Positions 1 through 5,399 of a stretch of 7,953 nucleotides of DNA are shown here, piece by piece. Each line of letters begins with the position of its first letter. The first letter of the stretch is position 1. The position numbers and the translations under genes were made by a program. Source of the DNA: an uncultured Selenomonadales bacterium (lineage in GTDB: Bacteria > Bacillota > Negativicutes > Selenomonadales > Selenomonadaceae); NCBI GenBank assembly GCA_937877655.1, contig CALFJC010000023.1, positions 1 through 7,953 on the forward strand. Reading direction: 5' to 3'. The notes under the pieces were generated by a model, which made no database searches, had not been told where the DNA came from, and worked only from the letters and a program-made list of their open reading frames with translations.

Positions 1-194
1 AATGTTGTTGCCGTGAAATAATTTTGTGAAGGGAGAATTTATGCAGATAATTTTACTTTCGGGCGGAAGCGGACAGAGACTTTGGCCTTTATCAAACGAA
101 GTCCGCTCGAAACAATTTTTGAAGATTTTCAATGAGGCAGGCGGCGAATCGATGTTGCAACGCGTTTTGAAACAAATTCGCCGAACCTGCGCGG
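1..194. repeat. Tandem direct repeat, copy 1 (194 bp)
   Basis: This stretch is identical, base for base, to 220-413. It carries a ribosome binding site (AAGGGAG at 29-35), the manC start codon at 41 and about 51 manC codons. The two copies are separated by 25 bases (195-219), giving a period of 219. Because the window opens inside the repeat, its true left edge is not visible, and further copies could lie upstream. Confidence 0.95.
3..29 (+). CDS. Possible C-terminal tail of an upstream gene
   Basis: One reading frame runs open through the repeat edge and ends at a TGA (27-29) that touches the manC ribosome binding site. At copy 2 the same frame, including the 25-base joint, reads EQLKVDKFECCCREIIL followed by stop, while the other two frames close within a few codons of the joint. 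This is what the end of a gene translationally coupled to manC would look like. The peptide is too short to identify, the triple cysteine is odd, and the reading may be chance. If real, the gene before manC is probably another sugar-nucleotide or glycan gene, but that is inference only. Confidence 0.25.
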   Translation, partial: CCCREIIL

Positions 195-211
195 GAGCAA
201 CTGAAGGTTGA
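41..211 (+). pseudogene. Truncated manC 5' fragment from tandem duplication
   Basis: From the ATG at 41 this encodes a 56-residue peptide. Its first 51 residues match intact ManC exactly, including the GGSGQRLWPLS nucleotide-binding signature and the following SKQFL lysine motif. It then reads five unrelated residues (AGATEG region) and stops at TGA 209-211. A full ribosome binding site precedes it, so it may be translated, but it has only the first strand, loop and helix of the nucleotidyltransferase fold and cannot be a working enzyme. The stop lies 48 bases before the intact manC start, so ribosomes could reinitiate there. I treat it as a by-product of the duplication rather than a functional small gene. 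Confidence 0.8.
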
Positions 212-219
212 TAAGTTTG

Positions 220-413
220 AATGTTGTTGCCGTGAAATAATTTTGTGAAGGGAGAATTTATGCAGATAATTTTACTTTCGGGCGGAAGCGGACAGAGACT
301 TTGGCCTTTATCAAACGAAGTCCGCTCGAAACAATTTTTGAAGATTTTCAATGAGGCAGGCGGCGAATCGATGTTGCAACGCGTTTTGAAACAAATTCGC
401 CGAACCTGCGCGG
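220..413. repeat. Tandem direct repeat, copy 2 (194 bp)
   Basis: Second copy of the 194-base repeat. Identity stops at 413/194, inside manC: copy 2 goes on as normal manC sequence, while copy 1 goes into a 25-base joint. The joint and the manC continuation look alike at the break (GCGGGAGCAAC against GCGGAGTCAAC), which fits a duplication through short homology. Perfect identity means the event is recent, kept uniform by recombination, or an assembly artefact. Confidence 0.95.
248..254 (+). promoter_or_regulatory. manC ribosome binding site (decides start)
   Basis: AAGGGAG sits five bases before ATG 260. A longer frame could begin at GTG 245, but that codon lies immediately before the ribosome binding site and would add residues MKGEF, encoded by the site itself. 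The family begins directly with the first beta strand (here MQIILLSGG), so ATG 260 is preferred. Confidence 0.85.
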
Positions 414-1573
414 AGTCAACCGTGACAATCGCCACAGCCAAAAAACAGTTGACTCTCCTTAAAAAATATCTCGGAGAAAATTTTGATTTGTCGAGCGAAC
501 CTTGTCGAAGGAATACTTTTCCGTCGATAGCTTTGGCGGCGGCTTATCTTCATGACGTTAAGGGCGTTGACGCGGATGAATCGGTTGTTGTTTGTCCCGT
601 CGATCCTTACGTTGACGATAATTTTTTCGCGCAATTTCACATGCTCGCCGCGCAGATTTCAGCCGACTCGCCGTTGGTTTTGATGGGCATTGAGCCGACT
701 TATCCCGCCGAAAAATACGGCTACATAATCCCGCAGACTGCCGATAAGATTAGCCGCGTTGTCTCGTTCAGAGAGAAGCCTAATCGTATTGACGCGCAAA
801 AATTTATTGACGCGGGCGGTTTGTGGAACGGCGGCGTTTTCGCGTTCAAACTCGGCTACGTTCTCAACAAGGCGCAGAAGCTTTTGGGAATGTCTTCGCA
901 CACCGAGCTTGCAAAAAATTATGACGCCCTGCCGAATATCAGCTTTGACTACGCGGTTGTCGAGCACGAAGAAAATATCAAAGTCGTTCGCTACGCCGGC
1001 GAGTGGAAAGACATTGGCACATGGAACACTCTGACTGAAGTTCTTGAATCCAATACTACGGGGGGGGGCATTATCCAAATCGATGAAGCCAGCGAAAATC
1101 TTCACGTGATAAACAATTCCGACGTGCCGATAATTTGCATGGGTTTGAAAAATGCGGTTGTTGTCGCGGGCGCGGACGGGATTTTGGTTTCGGACAAAGT
1201 GGCGTCGAGCTACATTAAGCCTTTCGTTGAACATTTGGATCAGCAAGTTCGTTTTGCAGAAAAGTCTTGGGGAACTTTTAAAATCATTGACTCCGACGAT
1301 AAAAGCTTGACTGTTAAGGTAACTTTAAATCGCGGCAGTCAAATGCGTTATCACAGCCACGAGCGCAGAGACGAAGTTTGGAACTTTATCGCGGGCAAGG
1401 GCAGAGTGATAATCAACGGCGAAGAAAAAGTTGTCCGCGCAGGCGACGTTGTAGAAATTCCCGTCGGTTGCAAACACACGGTCATTGCCGACGAGCCGCT
1501 TAAGATTATCGAAGTTCAGCTCGGCGAAGACATAACCGTTGAGGATAAAATTCTTTGGCAGGTGATGAATTAA
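260..1573 (+). CDS. manC: Mannose-1-phosphate guanylyltransferase with C-terminal cupin
   Basis: Makes GDP-mannose from mannose-1-phosphate and GTP in the cytoplasm, the precursor for mannose and, through Gmd and Fcl, fucose in surface glycans. The 437-residue protein has the nucleotidyltransferase signature GGSGQRLWPLS (8-18) with lysine 24 following, then EPCRRNT (80-86), VCPVDPYV (111-118, D115 in the metal-binding position), EKYGYI (151-156), FREKP (170-174), WNGGVF (189-194) and WKDIGTW (249-255). The C-terminal cupin (about 335-433) keeps likely metal ligands in RYHSHERRDEVW (H365, H367, E372) and H406, as in bifunctional ManC proteins that also isomerise mannose-6-phosphate. However, the domain is short, the motif differs from the usual HHHRAEHW, and the terminal EDDIVR-type segment is altered, so isomerase activity is uncertain. 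The length is slightly below the usual 460-480. A G9 run lies within the gene, and the next gene starts one base after the stop. Confidence 0.93.
   Translation: MQIILLSGGSGQRLWPLSNEVRSKQFLKIFNEAGGESMLQRVLKQIRRTCAESTVTIATAKKQLTLLKKYLGENFDLSSEPCRRNTFPSIALAAAYLHDVKGVDADESVVVCPVDPYVDDNFFAQFHMLAAQISADSPLVLMGIEPTYPAEKYGYIIPQTADKISRVVSFREKPNRIDAQKFIDAGGLWNGGVFAFKLGYVLNKAQKLLGMSSHTELAKNYDALPNISFDYAVVEHEENIKVVRYAGEWKDIGTWNTLTEVLESNTTGGGIIQIDEASENLHVINNSDVPIICMGLKNAVVVAGADGILVSDKVASSYIKPFVEHLDQQVRFAEKSWGTFKIIDSDDKSLTVKVTLNRGSQMRYHSHERRDEVWNFIAGKGRVIINGEEKVVRAGDVVEIPVGCKHTVIADEPLKIIEVQLGEDITVEDKILWQVMN
1060..1068 (+). repeat. Homopolymer G9 tract inside manC
   Basis: Nine consecutive G encode part of Thr-Gly-Gly-Gly (about residues 267-270), in the linker between the nucleotidyltransferase and cupin regions. 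No other G run of similar length occurs in the window. Gain of one G gives a stop at 1084-1086, and loss of one gives a stop at 1107-1109, so either slip would remove the cupin domain. The length as shown is the in-frame, ON state. Confidence 0.9.
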
Positions 1574-1574
1574 A

Positions 1575-3158
1575 ATGGTGATTGCGCAATTAAGCGGCGG
1601 ACTCGGAAATCAGTTCTATCAATACGCTCTTGCCAGATGTCTCGCTCATAAATTGAATACCGAATTGAAACTGGATTTAAGATATGTCAAAGTTTTAAAC
1701 AATGAAAAACCTCGATTTCATATTCACTACAGGCTTGGAGCTTTTAATATTTTGGAAAATATTGCAACGCCCGAAGAAATTAAGCATGTTCTTGAAACAG
1801 GAATAAATCCGAATTCACCGAAGGAACTTGAAAATATTCAAGGTGATATTTACATTAAAGGTAATTATGCGCACAGCGAAAGATTTTTTTCGGATATTAT
1901 AGACATCATCAGAAAAGAATTTACGCTGAAAAATCCGTTCAGCCCGAAAGCGGAAATGTGGCGGCAAAAAATTTTATCCGCCGAGTGTTCGGTATCGATG
2001 CATTTTCGACACGGTGATTTTGCTTACAACCCGCTGAATATCAGCAACGATATTAATAAAAAACCTTGGTTCAATATCACGCCTCTTGATTATTACTACA
2101 CTTGCATGGATATTTTAAAGCAAAGGTACAACAACATTACGGTTTTTGTTTTCTCGGACAATCTGCCGTGGGTCAAGGAAAATCTCCACTTGGACGTGCC
2201 GACGGAATTTGTCGAAGGTTGCGAGTCTGATGATGAAGAATTTATCTTGATGAGCCTATGCAAACACAACATAATAACAAATAGTACTTTCAGCAATTGC
2301 GCAGCGTCTTTAAATTCAAATCCGGACAAGAAAGTTTTTCGTTCCATTTATTCAACGGCTGAAGTAGTACAAAAATTTCTTGGCTCTTTAACGCCCGCCA
2401 AAAAAGATGCTCTTCTAAATGCAAAGGAAATTGGCGTTCCGTTTGATTATTACAATCAACCCGAAATAACAATGAAACCAATTTTTTCTTTGTTATTGGT
2501 CGTGAACAACGACGCCAAAAATATCTCTGAAACTTTGGACAGCCTGCTCGGTCAAGATTATAAATATTACGAGGTCATCATAATCGACAACGCCTCGACC
2601 GACGGCAGCGATAAAATTTGTTCGGAAAAAATCAAAGACAAAGCTAACGTTACATTTGAAAGATTGGAATCCAAAGTAAGCAACTCGGCGGCATGGAACA
2701 AAGCTCTCGAACTTGCGCAGGGATATTACGTTTCTTTCCTTAAAGTCGGCGATTGCCTTCTTACCGACTCACTCTCAAAATTATACACAATAAATGAGTA
2801 CAAGATAGCAAATATCATCCATCTTTTTTCTTGGCTCGAAGAAAATGAAAACGGCAACGTTGCTTTTGGCGAGAAAAAATATTCCGAGCAACGAGACGTT
2901 CAATTCAAGGAAGAAAAGCGCGGCGCAATAATGAGTACCAACGGGCAAATTGCGGCGAAACTTTTACTCGATAAGAAGATAAACAGTTTCTTGGGCACGA
3001 AAATTTATAACTGCGAATTTCTCAAGGAACATAAAATCAAATTCGATGAACAACTGCCCGACGCCGAAGCGGAAATTTCTTTCCAAAAGGAAGCATTTTT
3101 TAAGTCGAAATATTTTATGTATGTGTCGAATGCTTTTTACGTCGCGCCGAAAATTTAA
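1575..3158 (+). CDS. GT11 fucosyltransferase-like and GT2-like fusion glycosyltransferase
   Basis: A 527-residue cytoplasmic protein with two glycosyltransferase domains. Residues 1-275 resemble GT11 alpha-1,2-fucosyltransferases, which transfer fucose from GDP-fucose: LSGGLGNQFYQYALA (6-20), HFRHGDF (143-149, consensus HxRRGDY), VFSDNLPWVKENL (192-204) and TNSTFSNCAASLN (235-247, consensus NSTFSWW.AWL). The second arginine of HxRR is histidine, and WW is NC. Residues 303-527 resemble a GT2 domain: FSLLLVVNN, TLDSLLGQDYKYYEVIIIDNASTDGS (320-345) and NSAAWNKALELAQG (370-383), but the usual DxD region reads FLKVGDCLL (388-396) with only the last aspartate kept. Start ATG 1575 follows the manC stop by one base, with AGGTGA at 1560-1565, implying translational coupling. 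The sequence is visibly more A/T-rich than manC or waaA, which suggests acquisition. The acceptor sugar cannot be told from sequence. Confidence 0.82.
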   Translation: MVIAQLSGGLGNQFYQYALARCLAHKLNTELKLDLRYVKVLNNEKPRFHIHYRLGAFNILENIATPEEIKHVLETGINPNSPKELENIQGDIYIKGNYAHSERFFSDIIDIIRKEFTLKNPFSPKAEMWRQKILSAECSVSMHFRHGDFAYNPLNISNDINKKPWFNITPLDYYYTCMDILKQRYNNITVFVFSDNLPWVKENLHLDVPTEFVEGCESDDEEFILMSLCKHNIITNSTFSNCAASLNSNPDKKVFRSIYSTAEVVQKFLGSLTPAKKDALLNAKEIGVPFDYYNQPEITMKPIFSLLLVVNNDAKNISETLDSLLGQDYKYYEVIIIDNASTDGSDKICSEKIKDKANVTFERLESKVSNSAAWNKALELAQGYYVSFLKVGDCLLTDSLSKLYTINEYKIANIIHLFSWLEENENGNVAFGEKKYSEQRDVQFKEEKRGAIMSTNGQIAAKLLLDKKINSFLGTKIYNCEFLKEHKIKFDEQLPDAEAEISFQKEAFFKSKYFMYVSNAFYVAPKI

Positions 3159-3178
3159 AAGCTTGCAGAAAATTTTAT

Positions 3179-3206
3179 CTGTCGCCGAACGCGGCAGTTT
3201 TTTTTT
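3179..3206 (+). terminator. Intrinsic terminator after the glycosyltransferase
   Basis: CTGTCGC (3179-3185) pairs with GCGGCAG (3191-3197) through seven pairs, one a G-T wobble, over a five-base loop. Nine T follow (3198-3206). It lies 20 bases after the stop at 3158 and ends the manC unit. Confidence 0.85.
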
Positions 3207-3212
3207 GCGCCT

Positions 3213-3236
3213 TGTGATATAATCGGAAAAATTTTT
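3213..3236 (+). promoter_or_regulatory. Extended -10 promoter of the diguanylate cyclase gene
   Basis: A perfect TATAAT (3218-3223) is preceded by TG at 3215-3216, the extended -10 form. No good -35 is seen at 16-18 bases upstream, where the terminator hairpin and T tract lie. Transcription would start near 3230, leaving a leader of about 25 bases. The sequence TGTGATATAATCGGAAAAA recurs almost unchanged before waaA at 5356. Confidence 0.7.
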
Positions 3237-3254
3237 CATGGGGTCGAATATAAA

Positions 3255-5204
3255 ATGTCTGTAGGAAAACTTACTTTGATTTGTTTTGCAGGCTTGGTTT
3301 TAAATTTAATCGGATCATCAATCGCGGATCACTTCAACTTGTCGATTTATCTTGACACGAGCGGTACGATTTTTATCGCGGCACTCGGCGGCTATGTGCC
3401 CGGAATTACAATCGGCTTTTTCACAAATCTTATCAAAGCTCTTTTCGAGTCGTCCGAAATGTATTATTGCTCCGTCAGCATAATGATTGCGATTTTTACG
3501 ACATTCTTTGCGCGAAAAGGTTTCTTCGACAGCTTCGGAAAAGTGCTCCTCCTTATTCCTTTTCTGACTTTCGCAACGGGAACTTTTGATCTGCTGATAG
3601 AAAAATTTTTGAATGCGACAAGCGTTCTTCAATCGCTCAATCAATTTCAAATAAGTTACAAAGAAAATTTTCTCAACGAATTTCTCGACAAAAGTTTTTC
3701 AATGATATTGTCGTTCGTTCTTCTGAAATTGACGCCGCCAAAAATAAAAAGAGCATTTCGGCTGGCGGGACAAAGGCAAGCTCCCTTATCGGACGAAATG
3801 AAACACGTTATAGATCAACAAAATTATTTGTCGTCGTCCTTGCGCACGAAATCTCTTTTGATTTTGTTACTGAGTTCGTTTTTGGTTTCGTTTTCAATCG
3901 CGCTGATAAGTTATCTGCTTTTCAAAAACGCCGTCATTGACGACCGAATAAAAACCGTGGACGGAATAGTTACGATTATTATCAGCGAAATAAATCCCAA
4001 TCGCGTTGACGAATATATAAATCTCGGTCGCAACGCCGAAGGTTACAGGGCGATTGAGGAAAAATTTTACTCCATAAAAAACAGCAACACCAACATAAAA
4101 TATATTTACGTTTATAAAATTATGGAGGACGGTTGTCACGTCGTTTTTGATCTCGACACGGGAACTTTTGACGGCGACGCGCACGGCGAAATAGTTCCTT
4201 TTGAAGAGTCGGCTTATCCTTACAAAGATGATTTTATTGCCGGCAGACCAATTCCGCCGATAATTTCAAATGACGAATACGGGCACTTGCTGACGCTTTA
4301 CAAACCGCTTTACGACATCAACGGAAAATGTCAATGTTATGCGGCAGTGGATTATTCAATGGAAATTCTCCCCGAATACACGAAAAATTTCACGATTAAG
4401 TTGATGATTTTGTTCTTGGGCTGTTTCGTTTTCATTTCTGCCGTCGGTTTAATGTTCGTGAAAAATAATATCGTTGTGCCTGTGAACACGCTGGCTTATT
4501 ACGCCAGAAATATTTCTTACGACAACAAACCGTCTCGCGAAAGATATATCGAACAAATGCGCGGCTTGAAAATAAAAACGAATGACGAGATTGAAAATTT
4601 ATATTCCGCTTGGCTGAGGATGACGGAAAATCTTTTGAAATACTTGGAGCACTTGCAACGCGCAAAAGCCAAAGTTGCCGACATGCAGATTAAAATTTTT
4701 GAGATTGATGAAATTGCGCACAAAGATTCTTTGACGGGAATAAGAAATAAAGTTGCCTACGACGAGGCGAGTGCTCGGCTTAACAAAAAAATTTTAAAGG
4801 GCGAAGCAAAATTTTGTATCGTGATGGTTGACGTGAATTTTTTGAAGAAAATCAACGACACTTACGGGCACGAACACGGCAACATTTATCTGATAAACGC
4901 TTGCAAATTGATTTGTTCTGTCTTCGGCGTGGAACATGTTTACAGAATCGGCGGCGATGAATTCGTTGTGATTCTTGAGGATGAAAAAATTTCTCTGTGC
5001 AAATATTTCATAGAGCAATTTAAATCGGAGATGGATCGGAAAAATTCCAATTTGTTGTTGGAGCCGTGGGAAAAAGTTTCGGCGGCGGTCGGAGTTGCTT
5101 TTTACGAGCCCGACAGAGATAAAGATTGCGAAGATGTTTTTGAACGGGCGGATGCTTTGATGTACGAAAACAAATTGTCGATGAAAGCCGCCCGAACCGA
5201 TTAG
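3255..5204 (+). CDS. Membrane-bound diguanylate cyclase with multi-TM sensor, Cache-like and GGDEF domains
   Basis: Makes cyclic di-GMP from two GTP at the inner membrane. In the 649-residue protein, residues 4-160 form about five hydrophobic helices with glycine-rich turns (GTIFIAALGGYVPGITIGF), resembling an ECF S-component or similar membrane sensor. A helix at 199-223, an extracytoplasmic region at 225-378 that looks like a Cache/PAS-type sensor, and a helix at 381-403 lead to a HAMP-like segment (404-420) and a coiled coil (445-488). The GGDEF domain (490-645) has DSLTGIRN (491-498), metal ligand D526, IND (533-535) and an intact RIGGDEF (564-570). The inhibitory RxxD site is missing, reading FGVE (557-560). 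No EAL domain is present. Start ATG 3255 has only a weak GGGG site 11 bases upstream, hinting at low translation. The gene has its own promoter and terminator. The ligand is unknown. Confidence 0.88.
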   Translation: MSVGKLTLICFAGLVLNLIGSSIADHFNLSIYLDTSGTIFIAALGGYVPGITIGFFTNLIKALFESSEMYYCSVSIMIAIFTTFFARKGFFDSFGKVLLLIPFLTFATGTFDLLIEKFLNATSVLQSLNQFQISYKENFLNEFLDKSFSMILSFVLLKLTPPKIKRAFRLAGQRQAPLSDEMKHVIDQQNYLSSSLRTKSLLILLLSSFLVSFSIALISYLLFKNAVIDDRIKTVDGIVTIIISEINPNRVDEYINLGRNAEGYRAIEEKFYSIKNSNTNIKYIYVYKIMEDGCHVVFDLDTGTFDGDAHGEIVPFEESAYPYKDDFIAGRPIPPIISNDEYGHLLTLYKPLYDINGKCQCYAAVDYSMEILPEYTKNFTIKLMILFLGCFVFISAVGLMFVKNNIVVPVNTLAYYARNISYDNKPSRERYIEQMRGLKIKTNDEIENLYSAWLRMTENLLKYLEHLQRAKAKVADMQIKIFEIDEIAHKDSLTGIRNKVAYDEASARLNKKILKGEAKFCIVMVDVNFLKKINDTYGHEHGNIYLINACKLICSVFGVEHVYRIGGDEFVVILEDEKISLCKYFIEQFKSEMDRKNSNLLLEPWEKVSAAVGVAFYEPDRDKDCEDVFERADALMYENKLSMKAARTD

Positions 5205-5292
5205 AGGCTGTTGATAAATTTAGCAGGTGACGGTTCTTTTTCCAATCGAAAAAATTCCTCGTCACATCATGATTTTGAGTTTACCAACACTC
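5205..5292. repeat. Imperfect palindromic intergenic element (MITE-like)
   Basis: The stretch directly after the cyclase stop folds back on itself. The outer arms GGCTGTTGATAAAT (5206-5219) and GTTTACCAACACTC (5279-5292) pair at 12 of 14 positions, two of them G-T. Inside are GTGACG/CGTCAC (5227-5232 with 5260-5265) and TTTTTC/GAAAAA (5237-5242 with 5248-5253), closing on a five-base loop. There is no T tract, so it is not a plain terminator. It could be a small non-autonomous mobile element, a REP-like repeat or a structured 3' UTR. No target-site duplication is evident. Confidence 0.5.
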
Positions 5293-5305
5293 CCTAAAAA
5301 AAATT

Positions 5306-5336
5306 ATCTGCCGTTGAATGTGCGGCAGATTTTTTT
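5306..5336 (+). terminator. Intrinsic terminator after the diguanylate cyclase
   Basis: ATCTGCCG (5306-5313) pairs perfectly with CGGCAGAT (5323-5330) over a nine-base loop, and the T run extends through 5336. An A8 run upstream (5296-5303) means it could also work on the opposite strand. The stem resembles that of the terminator at 3179. Confidence 0.85.
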
Positions 5337-5355
5337 GTGTGAAAAATTTATGGCG

Positions 5356-5380
5356 TGTGTTATAATCGGAAAAAATTTTT
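5356..5380 (+). promoter_or_regulatory. Extended -10 promoter of waaA-lpxK
   Basis: TATAAT at 5361-5366 is preceded by TG at 5358-5359. The -35 region is weak: TGTGAA lies at 17-base spacing. Transcription should start near 5373, giving a leader of under 30 bases. The surrounding TGTGTTATAATCGGAAAAA matches the promoter at 3213 except for one base. Confidence 0.72.
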
Positions 5381-5385
5381 AGGTT

Positions 5386-5391
5386 AAGGAG
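5386..5391 (+). promoter_or_regulatory. Ribosome binding site fixing a TTG start
   Basis: AAGGAG lies eight bases before TTG 5400, ideal spacing. The next in-frame ATG is 20 codons later (5460) and would remove the N-terminal membrane anchor, so TTG is the likely start. Confidence 0.8.
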
Positions 5392-5399
5392 CGCGTTCA

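Noticed and set aside
11..28. Possible extended -10 promoter (TGAAATAAT) before manC, present in both repeat copies
   Set aside because: The hexamer is imperfect, no -35 lies at proper spacing (TTGATA at 208-213 is 22 bases from the copy-2 hexamer), and the predicted start would fall on the ribosome binding site. manC is more likely read from an upstream promoter.
659..1246. 195-codon open frame on the - strand inside manC
   Set aside because: It is antisense to conserved manC motifs, with no family features of its own.
3238..3257. Alternative ATG at 3238 for the diguanylate cyclase
   Set aside because: It is out of frame with the GGDEF protein and lies just after the predicted transcription start with no ribosome binding site.
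5020..5265. 81-codon - strand frame beginning in the palindrome
   Set aside because: Most of it is antisense to the GGDEF domain, and the rest is explained by the palindrome. No ribosome binding site or family was recognised.
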